This document shows, one piece after another, positions 1 to 9,270 of a stretch of DNA of 64,000 nucleotides. The stretch covers positions 94,180-158,179 of the forward strand of contig NZ_JARVWP010000020.1 in NCBI RefSeq assembly GCF_029846235.1, given 5' to 3'. The stretch comes from Bradyrhizobium sp. CER78 (lineage in GTDB: Bacteria; Pseudomonadota; Alphaproteobacteria; Rhizobiales; Xanthobacteraceae). Both the position numbers and the translations under genes were made by a program. The notes under the pieces were generated by a model, which made no database searches, was not told the origin of the DNA, and saw only the letters and a list, made by a program, of their open reading frames with translations. How positions within the stretch are numbered: position 1 is the first letter of the stretch; every line of letters starts with the position of its first letter.

Positions 1-129
1 CCAATTTCCACCGCAGCAGGGTCTCAAAGACGCTGCGAGGTTTTGGCTTCAATGGCTGGAGATTTAGGAGAGGCTGGCTTCTTTGAGAAAGACTTCGTAG
101 GGTTTGAGGTATACTTTTGAGGAATAGCT

Positions 130-1038
130 ATGGAGCTACGACACCTCCGTTATTTCGTCGCCGTGGCCGAAGAGGGCAGCCTTTCGGTCGCGGCCCAAAA
201 GCGTCTGCACACCGCGCAGCCGTCACTGAGCCGCCAGATCCACGATCTAGAGATGGAGCTCGGCGTGCAACTGTTCGTGCGCGGACCGCGCGGCATCGAA
301 CTGACGCCATCGGGGCGCGTGTTTCTTGACCATGCGCGAGTGGCTCTGTTGCAGGTCGAGGCCGCCGGCGAAGCCGCCAGGCGCGCCGCCCAGCCGGCGA
401 AATCGGCCTTCTCGATCGGGTTTCTTACCGGGTACGAGATGGACTGGCTTCCGGCGGTAATGGGTATCTTGCGTGGCAAGCTGCCGAGCACGGAAATCAC
501 CATCCGTAGCGAGGACTCTCCCGACCTCGCTGCGGGACTTATGCGGGGCAAGATCGACCTTGCGTTCATGCGTCCGGAGAGGAGCGCGGCGGGCCTTCAG
601 TTCAAGTTGCTTCGTCATGATCCGATCCTGGTCATGATGCCACGAGACCATCCGCTCGCGGCGCGCTCCTCCGTTCGTCCGAAGGATTTGGTAGGACAGA
701 GCTACATCGGAGTATCTGCGGCGAGAGCGCCGACGCTGCGCTCGGCGATCAATGACTTTTTCACGCGACACGGGTTGGCGATGGAAGCGGCGCACCAGGC
801 GGAGAATCTAGCCATGGCTATTTCGCTGATCGCCTCCACTGGGGGCATCTGCCTTCTTCCGCTCTATGCGCAGAACTTGCTCCCGAAAACCATCGTCTGC
901 CGTCCGATTCAGGGTGCGCCGCCGCTGGTCGATCTGGTGATCGGCTACAATGAAGGTAACCGTTCGCCGTTGCTGGAGTTTGTTCTTTCGAGGGTTGACG
1001 AGATCAAGTTTCAGGCGTTGCGGCACGAGGGCGGATGA
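130..1038 (+). CDS. LysR-family transcriptional regulator
   Basis: 302-residue protein of normal LysR length. The N-terminus (MELRHLRYFVAVAEEGSLS, then AQPSLSRQIHDLE) is the classic LysR winged helix-turn-helix, followed by a periplasmic-binding-protein-like effector domain from about residue 90 (IGFLTGYEMDWLPAV, LAFMRPE). Such proteins bind T-N11-A sites and respond to small aromatic or organic-acid ligands. The ATG at 130 begins exactly at the conserved MELRHL motif. It converges with the flavin monooxygenase gene at 1293-2534, so its target cannot be read from a divergent partner here, and part of its upstream region lies outside the window. The inducer is unknown. Confidence 0.93.
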   Translation: MELRHLRYFVAVAEEGSLSVAAQKRLHTAQPSLSRQIHDLEMELGVQLFVRGPRGIELTPSGRVFLDHARVALLQVEAAGEAARRAAQPAKSAFSIGFLTGYEMDWLPAVMGILRGKLPSTEITIRSEDSPDLAAGLMRGKIDLAFMRPERSAAGLQFKLLRHDPILVMMPRDHPLAARSSVRPKDLVGQSYIGVSAARAPTLRSAINDFFTRHGLAMEAAHQAENLAMAISLIASTGGICLLPLYAQNLLPKTIVCRPIQGAPPLVDLVIGYNEGNRSPLLEFVLSRVDEIKFQALRHEGG

Positions 1039-1214
1039 TGCTCGAGGAGAGCGCTCCGCTCGAAGAGAAGGCGTCAACGCAGGAATCCGCGGTTCCGTTC
1101 TGATTCTGGAGCTGGGAAATCAGGCTGCGACAAATCAATCCGACGGGCAAATTGGCGCTGCCGTCGTCGGGCAAATCATGCCGCGAGACTGCGAATCTGC
1201 GTCCTCATCCTCAC

Positions 1215-1242
1215 CGTCGTCCTGGCTTTCGCCAGGACGACG
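1215..1242. terminator. 12-bp perfect hairpin between convergent genes
   Basis: CGTCGTCCTGGC (1215-1226) is followed by the loop TTTC and its exact complement at 1231-1242. It lies between the convergent LysR and monooxygenase genes. There is no T-tract, so it may be a bidirectional stop or simply a copy of the GTCGTCC...GGACGAC palindromic repeat family also seen near 36643, 53550 and 56168. Confidence 0.4.
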
Positions 1243-1292
1243 ATTGTGAATGTGGCGCGATGTGCGTTCCCCCTCGAGGCGAACGCCACAAA

Positions 1293-2534
1293 TCACGCCT
1301 TCTGCTTCGCGGCTTCCTTCGCGAGATCGGGCGCATTCACGGCCGGGATGGCGACGCGGCCTGTGCCGGTATGCTGGAGCGCGGCGGCGGCCTTGTCGTT
1401 CTGCATGATCTTGGCCATCACGGCTTGGCCGGCGCGCTCGAACACGGCGCGGTTGTCGACCAGGAACTGGCGCGACTTGCGCAGGCCGTCGATATAGCCG
1501 TTGATCTCGGGCACGACATAGCGCGCGACCAGGTCCCAGCTGCGGCGGGTGTTTTCGATGTTGGCCCAGTCATGGGCGAAGCCGATGATCGAACCGACGC
1601 CGCCGGAGACGTCGACCAGATTCTTGATCATCTTGATCAGGTCGTCGGGCGTGCCGATGGTGGACGCGGCGCCTTCGACGAAGGCGGTCTTGTCGACGGC
1701 TTCATCCGCAGAGGCGAACGCGGTCAGGCCCGGCCGCATCAAGGTGCCGACATTATACTCGTTGTGCCAGCGCAGCAGCCCGGCGCCGGCCTCGCGCCGC
1801 GCCTGCTCGCGGGTCTCGGCGATGTGCCAGGACAGCAGCACGCGCCAGTTGGCGCGGCTCACCGTGGTGCCGGCCTTCGCGGCGGCATCCTCGGCGAACT
1901 GCCATTGCTGCGGCAGCGCCATCAAGCCCTGGGTCGACATCGAGCCCAGCGAGATGATGCCGATGCCGTATTTGCCGGCGAGCGTCATGCCCGACGGCGA
2001 AATCTGCGAGGCCACCACGAACGGCATGTCCTCCTGCAGCGGCAGGATCTGCAGCGCGGCGTCGTGCATCTCGAACCAGTCGGTCTTGGCGGTGACGCGC
2101 TCGCCGTTGAACAGGCGGCGGATCACAGCGATCGCCTCGTCCTGGCGGTCGCGCTGGGTCATCGGGTCGATGCCGAGCGTATGCGCGTCGGAGGCGAGCG
2201 CGCCGGGGCCGGAGCCGAAGATGGCGCGGCCGCCGGTCATGTGGTCGAGCTGCACCATGCGCTGCGCGACGTTGAAGGGATGGTGATAGGGCAGCGAGAT
2301 CACGCCGGTGCCGAGCTTGATGCGCTTGGTGCGCTCGCCGGCGGCGGCCAGGAACATTTCCGGCGAGGCGATGGTCTCCCAGCCCGAGGAATGGTGCTCG
2401 CCGCACCAGAATTCGTCGTAACCGAGCGCGTCGAGCTGTTCGACGAAATCGAGGTCGCGGCGGAATTGCAGCATCGGATGCTCGCCGATCGGGTGATGCG
2501 GGGCGAGGAAGGCTCCGAACTTGAGGCGCGCCAT
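1293..2534 (-). CDS. LLM-class flavin-dependent monooxygenase
   Basis: 413-residue bacterial-luciferase-like protein. MARLKFGAFLAPHHPIGEHP at the start, DEFWCGEHHSSGWE near residue 40 and the TGVISLPYHHPF strand near 77 match the limonene-monooxygenase/luciferase-like branch. These enzymes use reduced flavin supplied by a separate reductase to oxygenate a hydrophobic substrate. The start is supported by a purine-rich site (TTGGAGAG) about 6 bases upstream. The gene stands alone, divergent from the MFS gene at 2795; no flavin reductase is adjacent. The substrate cannot be assigned from sequence. Confidence 0.88.
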   Translation of the reverse strand: MARLKFGAFLAPHHPIGEHPMLQFRRDLDFVEQLDALGYDEFWCGEHHSSGWETIASPEMFLAAAGERTKRIKLGTGVISLPYHHPFNVAQRMVQLDHMTGGRAIFGSGPGALASDAHTLGIDPMTQRDRQDEAIAVIRRLFNGERVTAKTDWFEMHDAALQILPLQEDMPFVVASQISPSGMTLAGKYGIGIISLGSMSTQGLMALPQQWQFAEDAAAKAGTTVSRANWRVLLSWHIAETREQARREAGAGLLRWHNEYNVGTLMRPGLTAFASADEAVDKTAFVEGAASTIGTPDDLIKMIKNLVDVSGGVGSIIGFAHDWANIENTRRSWDLVARYVVPEINGYIDGLRKSRQFLVDNRAVFERAGQAVMAKIMQNDKAAAALQHTGTGRVAIPAVNAPDLAKEAAKQKA

Positions 2535-2794
2535 TGGTCGTTCTCTCCAACTTATTGTTATCGGGGGCTTTCCGCCAACCTACGGGGTGGGCGAAAGCAA
2601 GGCAATGCTTGGGGGTTGCGGCGCCCGCATGGTTGTTGCGCAAATCGGCGGCGATTGCCGCCCTCCGGAATGTTTCCCAGCGCATCAACGCAAATTGCGC
2701 GCCGGAGCATGGGCAGGCGTCATAGCCATGGATGACGTGCCCGTGAACCAACGCTTACGTCCGAGGTAATCGAAGGGATTGCCGGAATCTGCTG

Positions 2795-4237
2795 ATGTCG
2801 GCCGTATCGTCATTTCGGGCAGGACAGGGCATGCACCAGATCGTTGCGACGCGCGCGGACACCTCCCGCCGCTGGTGGGTGCTGGCGATCGTCGTCGCAG
2901 CCCAGTTCATGTTCGGTGTCGATGCCTTCATCGTCAACGTCGCGATCCCGACGATCGCCGCGGAGCTGCACGCAACGCCGGCGCAGATCGAGGCCGTGAT
3001 CGCGATCTATCTGATCGCCTACGCCACGCTGGTGGTCACCGGCGGCCGGCTCGGCGATATCCACGGCACCAGGAACGTGTTCATCGCCGGCGTCGCGAGC
3101 TTCTCGGTGACGTCGCTGTGGTGCGGCCTGGCGCAATCCGGGCCGGAGTTGATCATCGCACGGCTGGCACAAGGCGCGACGGCGGCGCTGATGGTGCCGC
3201 AGGTGCTGGCGACGCTGCATCTGTTGTTCTCCGACGCCGCGCGTGCGCGGGCGTTCGGCATCTACGGCATCGTGCTGGGGCTCGCCGGCGCGGCCGGCTT
3301 CATGCTCGGCGGCGTGCTGGTGGCGCTCGATCTCGCCGGCCTCGGCTGGCGCGCGGTGTTCTTCGTCAACGTGCCGTTCGGCGTCGTCATCATCGCAGCC
3401 GCGCTGAAGATCATGCCGACGGTGCCGCGCCGCGCCGGCACGCGGCTCGATATTCCCGGCGCGATCGTGCTGTTCGTTGGTCTATTGTGCCTGATCGGCC
3501 CGCTGCTGTTCGGACACGATCTCGGCTGGACGGCGTGGGTGTGGGTAGTGATGGCAGCCGGTGTCGCCGTGATCGCGACCTTCGTGCGGCTCGAGCGCAG
3601 CGTCGCGCGCCGCGGCGGCATGCCGCTGATCGATCTGTCGCTGCTGTCGGATCTCGCCTTCATGCGCGGGCTGGTCGCGGTGTTTTTCTTCTTCTTCGCC
3701 AATCTGTCATTCTATCTGATCATGACCATGTTCATGCAGAAGGGTCTGCAGATTCCGCCGTTGCAGGCCGGGCTGGTGTTCGTGCCGCTGGCGCTGACCT
3801 TCGTGATTGCCTCGCGCCACAGCGGCATGCGCGCCAGGCATCGTGGCACGTTGGTGTTGATCGAGGGCTGCGCGCTGCAGATCGTCGGTCTCGGTGTGCT
3901 GGTCGCGACCGTTCAGGCGATCGCGGCGCCATCGGCGCTGCTGCTCGCGCTGGTGCTGATGATCTTCGGCTACGGTCAGGGCCTGGTGATGGCGCCGCTG
4001 TCGAGCGCGGTGCTGTCGAGCGTGAAGCCGGCAAGCGCCGGAGCCGGCTCCGGCATGTATGGCACCACGACGCAGATCGGCAATGCGGCCGGTGTTGCCG
4101 CGATCGGCGCGGTTTTCTTCGCCGTCGAGAGCGCGAGATCGGCACATCTGGCGTTGTTTGCGGCATGCGCATTGTTTGTGCTGTCGATCGCTATTTCAGC
4201 CGCATTTCTGTCATGGATGCGCCGCGCAACTGCATGA
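2795..4237 (+). CDS. MFS drug/metabolite efflux transporter, DHA2-type
   Basis: 480-residue integral membrane protein with many hydrophobic segments. The first is WWVLAIVVAAQFMFGVDAFIVNVAIP, carrying the D-x-x-I-VN-VA-P motif typical of the 14-helix DHA2 (EmrB/QacA-like) proton antiporters. TLVVTGGRLGDIHGTRNVF is the loop 2-3 MFS motif A (G-x-L-G-D). The ATG at 2795 is the longest sensible start; an internal ATG at 2831 (MHQIVATRADTSRRWW) is equally possible. The protein is somewhat shorter than canonical DHA2 pumps. No membrane fusion partner is adjacent, so it may act alone in the inner membrane. The exported substrate is unknown. Confidence 0.88.
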   Translation: MSAVSSFRAGQGMHQIVATRADTSRRWWVLAIVVAAQFMFGVDAFIVNVAIPTIAAELHATPAQIEAVIAIYLIAYATLVVTGGRLGDIHGTRNVFIAGVASFSVTSLWCGLAQSGPELIIARLAQGATAALMVPQVLATLHLLFSDAARARAFGIYGIVLGLAGAAGFMLGGVLVALDLAGLGWRAVFFVNVPFGVVIIAAALKIMPTVPRRAGTRLDIPGAIVLFVGLLCLIGPLLFGHDLGWTAWVWVVMAAGVAVIATFVRLERSVARRGGMPLIDLSLLSDLAFMRGLVAVFFFFFANLSFYLIMTMFMQKGLQIPPLQAGLVFVPLALTFVIASRHSGMRARHRGTLVLIEGCALQIVGLGVLVATVQAIAAPSALLLALVLMIFGYGQGLVMAPLSSAVLSSVKPASAGAGSGMYGTTTQIGNAAGVAAIGAVFFAVESARSAHLALFAACALFVLSIAISAAFLSWMRRATA

Positions 4238-4456
4238 ATCCGCAAGCGATGGCGCGTCATTTTCGAAAAGTTCATGCTCGAACAAGGTGCTAAGGCAACC
4301 ATTTCGAGCATTCCGCACTTTGCCCGGTTCCGATCACGCGTTAACGCCGAATCTCACTATTCCGCGGGGAAAGACAGCACACGGGCTTTTTATTTCGCAG
4401 TGCAGCAATTATCTGATCGTGTGACACACAAGAATAAATCACCTCAGGAGTTGCTG

Positions 4457-5665
4457 TTGTCGCTGGTCAACAACATCGAATTTCTGCGTCATCTGCCCAA
4501 GATGAACGCGTTCAACGGCCTCGGTGCGCTTGCGCCGGCCGTGTCGACGCCGCTTGTCGAGACGACCGAATTCGGCGCCAATCCCGGCGCGCTGAAGATG
4601 TTCTCTTACGTGCCCGAGCAGCTGGCGCGATCGCCGGCGCTCGTCGTCGTGCTGCATGGCTGCGGCCAGACCGCAGCGTCATACGATCTCGGCGCCGGCT
4701 GGTCGACACTGGCGAAGCACTACGGCTTCGCGCTGTTGATGCCCGAGCAGCAGTCCGCCAACAACGCCAACACCTGCTTCAACTGGTTCGATCCGGAGGA
4801 CACCGCGCGCGGCCAGGGCGAAGCTGCATCGATCAGGGAGATGGTCGGTTACATCGCCGGCGCGCACAAGATCGATCCGCGCCGCATCTTTGTGACGGGT
4901 CTCTCTGCCGGCGGTGCGATGGCGACCGTCATGCTCGCGACCTATCCGGATGTGTTTGCGGCCGGCGCCATCATCGCCGGGCTGCCGTTCGGTGTCGCCG
5001 GCAATCTGCGTGAAGCGCTCGGCGCTATGATGCAGGGCAGCGCATTGTCGGCGCCGGAGCTCGGCGACCTCGTACGCAAGGCCTCGACGCACAAGGGCGA
5101 CTGGCCGAGGATCTCGGTGTGGCACGGCAGCGCCGACCGCACCGTACATCCGGGCAATGCCGATGCGATCGTCCGGCAGTGGCTCGATCTCCACGGCCTG
5201 CCGCTTGCGGCGATGTCGAAAGCCGACGTCGATGGCCATCCGCGCGAGGTGTGGTGGAATGCCGACGGCGAGACGCTGGTCGAATCCTACTCGATCACCG
5301 ACATGGCGCATGGCACGCCGCTCGGGCTTGCCGGCAATGACGAGCGTTACGGCGTCGAGGGCGCGTTCCTGATCGAGGCCGGAATCTCCTCGTCCTATCA
5401 CATCGCGAGCTTCTTCGGCCTGACCGACAAGGTCCGGCAGCCGCAGATCGCGCCGACCGGCGTGCCGCGCGAGAACGCCGACACGATCTTGATGACGATA
5501 GCTGTGCCTGCGGACAAGCCCGAGCCTGCAACCGGTCGCAGCAGCGGCCGGCCGGGAAAGAAGCAAGCCAAGCAGCAGGGCAAGCCGCGGAGCAGCAACG
5601 GCGTCAATGTCAGCCGCGTCATCACGCGGGCGCTGACCGCCGCGGGGCTGATGAAGCAGCCGTGA
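4457..5665 (+). CDS. PHB-depolymerase-family esterase (LpqC-like)
   Basis: About 402 residues from the preferred TTG start at 4457, which follows a CAGGAG site; the open frame extends upstream to 4274, but that extra part looks non-coding. VVVLHGCGQTA is the oxyanion region, FVTGLSAGGAMA holds the nucleophile serine (GxSxGG), SVWHGSADRTVHP carries the acid residue region and TDMAHGTPLG a C-terminal histidine. This is the alpha/beta-hydrolase family annotated as poly(3-hydroxybutyrate) depolymerase, often also acting on feruloyl or acetyl esters. No signal peptide is apparent, so a cytoplasmic role is likely. The C-terminal 60 residues are basic and low in complexity. The exact start is uncertain. 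Confidence 0.82.
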   Translation: MSLVNNIEFLRHLPKMNAFNGLGALAPAVSTPLVETTEFGANPGALKMFSYVPEQLARSPALVVVLHGCGQTAASYDLGAGWSTLAKHYGFALLMPEQQSANNANTCFNWFDPEDTARGQGEAASIREMVGYIAGAHKIDPRRIFVTGLSAGGAMATVMLATYPDVFAAGAIIAGLPFGVAGNLREALGAMMQGSALSAPELGDLVRKASTHKGDWPRISVWHGSADRTVHPGNADAIVRQWLDLHGLPLAAMSKADVDGHPREVWWNADGETLVESYSITDMAHGTPLGLAGNDERYGVEGAFLIEAGISSSYHIASFFGLTDKVRQPQIAPTGVPRENADTILMTIAVPADKPEPATGRSSGRPGKKQAKQQGKPRSSNGVNVSRVITRALTAAGLMKQP

Positions 5666-5685
5666 GTTGATGCGCGAACGAGGCG

Positions 5686-6354
5686 CTACATCTCGCCGGT
5701 CAGGAACGGGTTCGTCATCCGCTCCTGGCCGATGCTCGATCCCGCGCCGTGGCCGCAGATGAAGCCGACATCGTCGCCGAGCGGCAGCAGCTTCTGCTTG
5801 ATCGACTGGATCAGCGTCGGATGGCTGCCGCCGGGCAGGTCGGTGCGGCCGACCGAGCCGGCGAACAAGACGTCGCCGACATGGGCGAAGCGCAGCTCCT
5901 TGTTGAAGAACACCACGCTGCCCGGTGAATGGCCGGGGCAGTGCAGGATGTCGAAGGTGAGATCGCCGATCGAAACCTGATCGCCTTCGTCGAGCCAGCG
6001 GTCCGGGCCGAAATTGCGCACCCCGGTCATGCCGAAGCGCTCGCCGCTCGAGACGACGTTGTCGAGCAGATACTTGTCGGCGATATGCGGGCCCTCGATT
6101 TTGACCTGCAGCGCGTCGCGCAGTTCGGCGGCGCCGCCGACATGGTCGATATGACCGTGGGTCAGCCAGATCTTCTCGACCGTCACGCCGGTCTGCTTGA
6201 TCGCGGCCTGGATCTTCGCCACGTCGCCGCCGGGGTCGATCACCACGGCTTTCTTGGTGGGCTCGTGCCAGATGATGGTGCAGTTCTGTTCGAACAGCGT
6301 CACCGGCACGATGATCGCGCCGGCCTTCGGTTTGGTGTCGGTTGTCTCGTTCAT
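5686..6354 (-). CDS. Glyoxalase-II-like metallo-beta-lactamase-fold hydrolase
   Basis: 222-residue MBL-fold protein. The signature THGHIDHVGG (HxHxDH) lies near residue 80, with downstream metal ligands in HCPGHSPGSVVF, HVGDVLFAGSVGRTD and CGHGAGSS. The short YcbL-type architecture without the glyoxalase II C-terminal helix suggests hydrolysis of S-lactoylglutathione or another thioester or lactone with two bound metal ions in the cytosol. It converges with the esterase gene, whose stop lies about 20 bases away. The substrate is inferred only from the family. Confidence 0.85.
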   Translation of the reverse strand: MNETTDTKPKAGAIIVPVTLFEQNCTIIWHEPTKKAVVIDPGGDVAKIQAAIKQTGVTVEKIWLTHGHIDHVGGAAELRDALQVKIEGPHIADKYLLDNVVSSGERFGMTGVRNFGPDRWLDEGDQVSIGDLTFDILHCPGHSPGSVVFFNKELRFAHVGDVLFAGSVGRTDLPGGSHPTLIQSIKQKLLPLGDDVGFICGHGAGSSIGQERMTNPFLTGEM

Positions 6355-6529
6355 GGGGGCACCATAGGCTACCGGGCAATGCCGTCAACACGCACGGGAA
6401 ATGCGCCTGCCCCGGCGTGTGATCCCAAAACGGACCGTGATAAGGTCACCTGCAGCACAACAGGTTCGTGAGCCGACTGGTAGGCGGTTGCTCTCGATTA
6501 CGCGTCAAGTCCTCGCAGTCCGGAACTTC

Positions 6530-7342
6530 ATGACCCAGGCTCCCAATTCACCGCTCGGCGGACCCCGGACCACCGCCCGCGCCTTCTTCGTCGCGGACCG
6601 CATCAACACGTCCGGCCTCGAGCGCGGCGACGTGCTGGCCACCACACCGCTGGCGTTTCGCGTCAATGACAATGGTGTGGCGATCCTGTTCCGCTACGGC
6701 GTCGTCGTCCTGATCGGACTCAATGCGCTGGAGGAGGATGAATTCCTGCGCAGCCTGCAGTCGCGCATGACTGGTTTGTTCTCCCGACGAGAAGAGGAGA
6801 TCGCGATCATCGAGCTCGCCGCGGAGAGGGAAGACCAGATTCCGCCCGGCGGTCCGATCTATCTGCAGAGCCTGTCGCCGGAACGGCTGATCCTGGTCGG
6901 CGAAGCGCTGGCGAAAAGCGTGGTGCTGGCGCGGCATGAGCGCGAGGTTCGGGCGGTGTTCGACACCACCGAGCCGCTTGCTCGCGAACTCGCCAAGGGC
7001 GGCCGGGTCAATGGCGGCCGCGTTGCGATCCTCAAGCACATCGGCAACGCGCTGTTGGTGCGGCATCGCGTGGCCGGACCGGTCGAGGTGTCGGAGAAGC
7101 CCGACATTCTCTGGGACAAGCCGCAGCTCGAGCGGCTCTATGCCCGGCTCGAGGACGAGTACGAATTGAAGGAGCGCGCGGAATCGCTGAACCGCAAGCT
7201 CGCGGTCGTCGCCGAGACGTCGCAGGTGCTGACCGATATCATCGACACCAGCCGCTCGCTGCGGCTCGAGCTGATCATCGTCTTCCTGATCCTCTTCGAG
7301 GTGCTGATCACCATCTATCAGCTGGCGACGGTCCGCCACTGA
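6530..7342 (+). CDS. RMND1/YagE (DUF155) family membrane protein
   Basis: About 270 residues from the ATG at 6530 (MTQAPNSPLGGPRTTARAFF). The open frame continues upstream to 6401 but that part looks unrelated. The protein matches the RMND1/Sif2-Sif3/Mrx10/DUF155 family: an ARAFFVADRI start, a FRYGVVVLIGL strand, the ERLYARLEDEYELKERAESLNRKL helix pair, and a single C-terminal membrane segment LELIIVFLILFEVLITIYQ. Mitochondrial members support translation at the inner membrane; the bacterial role is unclear. It is monocistronic here, upstream of the GH13 gene with a gap of about 94 bases. Confidence 0.85.
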   Translation: MTQAPNSPLGGPRTTARAFFVADRINTSGLERGDVLATTPLAFRVNDNGVAILFRYGVVVLIGLNALEEDEFLRSLQSRMTGLFSRREEEIAIIELAAEREDQIPPGGPIYLQSLSPERLILVGEALAKSVVLARHEREVRAVFDTTEPLARELAKGGRVNGGRVAILKHIGNALLVRHRVAGPVEVSEKPDILWDKPQLERLYARLEDEYELKERAESLNRKLAVVAETSQVLTDIIDTSRSLRLELIIVFLILFEVLITIYQLATVRH

Positions 7343-7436
7343 CGCGCTGCAGCGCCATTTTTCTGTCCCGAATTGTGCGTCATCCCTGAACTCGGTCAAC
7401 CCCGGGGACACGGGGCGACGAGCGAGGGGGAATGGG

Positions 7437-9050
7437 ATGGATCAGGACGAGCGGGACTGGTGGCGGCGCGGCATCTTCTATCAGGTCTATCCGCGCTCGT
7501 TTCAGGATAGCGACGGCGATGGCGTCGGTGATCTCAGGGGGATCATCGCGCGGCTGCCTTATTTGACGCGGCTTGGCGTCGACGCGGTCTGGCTGTCGCC
7601 GATCTTCACCTCGCCGATGGCCGATTTCGGTTACGACATCTCCGACTACACCGGCATCGACCCGCTGTTCGGGACGATGGAGGATTTCGACGCGCTGGTC
7701 GCGGCCGCGCACGATTCCGGCCTCAAGCTGATCCTCGATCTGGTGCCGAACCATACCTCCGACCAGCACCCCTGGTTCATTGAGGCGAAGAGCTCGCGCG
7801 ATAATCCGAAGCGCGACTGGTACATTTGGCGTGATCCGGCGCCGGATGGCGGTCCGCCCAACAACTGGCTGTCGGAATTCGGCGGCAGCGCCTGGGCCTA
7901 TGACGAAGCTTCCGGCCAGTACTATTATCACGCCTTCCTTGCGCAGCAGCCCGATCTGAACTGGCGCAATCGCGAGGTCAGGGACGCGATCTATGAGGTG
8001 ATGCGCGTCTGGCTGCGCAAGGGCGTCGACGGCTTCCGTGTCGACGTGATCTGGCACCTGATCAAGGACGCCGAATTCCGCGACAATCCGCCGAACCCGC
8101 ATTACCGCGAGGGCCGGCCGCCGCACGAGAAGGTGCTGACGCAATATTCGACCGACCAGCTCGAAGTCCATGCTGTCATCACCGAGATGCGCCGCGTCAC
8201 CGAGGAATTCGACAGCCGCGTGCTGATTGGCGAGATCTATCTGCCGCTGCACCGGCTGGTGGCCTATTACGGCAACGATCTGCGCGGCGCGCAGATGCCG
8301 TTCAATTTCGCGCTGCTATCGACCTTGTGGAGCGCGCGCTCGGTCGAGCAGATCATCGCCGATTACGAAAAGGCGTTACCGCCTGGGGCATGGCCGAACT
8401 GGGTGCTCGGCAATCACGACCGGCCACGGGTGGCGAGCCGGGTGGGGCCGGCGCAGGCGCCGGTAGCAGCCATGCTGCTGCTGACGCTGCGCGGCACGCC
8501 GACGCTCTATTACGGCGACGAGATCGGCATGCACCAGGTTGCGATTGCGCCCGACCAGGTGCGCGATCCCTTCGAGAAGAACGTGCCCGGTATCGGCGTC
8601 GGTCGCGACGGCTGTCGCACGCCGATGCAATGGAGCGCCGAGCCTCACGCCGGCTTTTCGACCGCCACGCCATGGCTGCCGCTCGCGCCGGATTTTGCAC
8701 GCGATAATGTCGCAAGCCTGGAGGCGGAGCGGACCTCGATCCTCAACCTTTACAAGGCGCTGATCGCGCTGCGGCGGAAGCTGCCGCAGCTCGTCCGTGG
8801 CAGCTATGAGCCTGTGGCGGCGCATGGCGATGTGCTGCTGTTCCGTCGACGCGCCGCCGAGGGCGTCGCCGTGATCGCGCTGAATTTCGGTGCAGCTCCG
8901 GCCTCGGTCTCCTCCAGCGCGATCGGCTTCAGCAATGAGGTTTTGCTGTCGACCTTGATGGACCGCCAGGGCGAGAAGATCGAAGGCGTCCTCGACCTGC
9001 GCGCCAATGAAGGCGTGATCCTGGGGCCGCCGATGGAAGTGAACGAGTGA
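7437..9050 (+). CDS. GH13 alpha-glucosidase / oligo-1,6-glucosidase-type enzyme
   Basis: 537 residues, the usual length for family GH13 oligosaccharide glucosidases. Conserved region I is DLVPNHTSDQHPWF, region II is GFRVDVIW with the nucleophile Asp near residue 200, region III is LIGEIYLP with the acid/base Glu, and region IV is LGNHDRPR with the transition-state Asp. The GIFYQVYPRSFQDSDGDG N-terminus is typical. It hydrolyses alpha-1,4 or alpha-1,6 glucosidic bonds of short oligosaccharides or trehalose-like sugars in the cytosol. A purine-rich GAGGGGGAA site precedes the ATG. No sugar transporter or LacI regulator is adjacent. Confidence 0.92.
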   Translation: MDQDERDWWRRGIFYQVYPRSFQDSDGDGVGDLRGIIARLPYLTRLGVDAVWLSPIFTSPMADFGYDISDYTGIDPLFGTMEDFDALVAAAHDSGLKLILDLVPNHTSDQHPWFIEAKSSRDNPKRDWYIWRDPAPDGGPPNNWLSEFGGSAWAYDEASGQYYYHAFLAQQPDLNWRNREVRDAIYEVMRVWLRKGVDGFRVDVIWHLIKDAEFRDNPPNPHYREGRPPHEKVLTQYSTDQLEVHAVITEMRRVTEEFDSRVLIGEIYLPLHRLVAYYGNDLRGAQMPFNFALLSTLWSARSVEQIIADYEKALPPGAWPNWVLGNHDRPRVASRVGPAQAPVAAMLLLTLRGTPTLYYGDEIGMHQVAIAPDQVRDPFEKNVPGIGVGRDGCRTPMQWSAEPHAGFSTATPWLPLAPDFARDNVASLEAERTSILNLYKALIALRRKLPQLVRGSYEPVAAHGDVLLFRRRAAEGVAVIALNFGAAPASVSSSAIGFSNEVLLSTLMDRQGEKIEGVLDLRANEGVILGPPMEVNE

Positions 9051-9069
9051 GGTGAGCACATCGCCCGGG

Positions 9070-9247
9070 CTCCCTCTCCCGCTTGCGGGGGAGGGTGGGG
9101 TGGGGGTGTCTCCACGACGGGGATACTGAAGGTTGGTCGCGAACACTCTGCTTGGCTTTCCAAGCACGAAGGAATCCTCCGACAATGCCCGATCCCATTG
9201 CGGCCTGGGCCCCCGCCCTGACCCTCCCCCGCAGGCGGGGGAGGGGA
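9070..9247. repeat. Intergenic GC-rich palindromic element (CCCTCTCCC / GGGGGAGGG type)
   Basis: The arms around 9070-9100 (CTCCCTCTCCCGCTTGCGGG with GGGGAGGGTGGGGTGGGGG) recur in inverted form at about 9219-9247. The element lies between the convergent GH13 and VWA genes. Similar elements occur at 34232-34385 and 49722-49857. Confidence 0.55.
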
Positions 9248-9270
9248 TGGAGAAAGCGTGCCAACAGTCC

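Noticed and set aside
1..129. Promoter of the LysR gene
   Set aside because: No convincing -35/-10 pair or dyad could be recognised and part of the region lies outside the window.
1036..1104. 22-codon frame after the LysR gene
   Set aside because: It overlaps the LysR stop and has only weak support; no hydrophobic helix or conserved motif.
1152..2735. Long open frame opposite the flavin monooxygenase
   Set aside because: Antisense shadow with low-complexity composition and no ribosome site; the monooxygenase on the minus strand has clear family motifs.
4679..6391. 570-codon minus-strand frame spanning the esterase and MBL genes
   Set aside because: It runs antisense to the esterase and out of frame with the MBL hydrolase; the motif-bearing frames explain the region.
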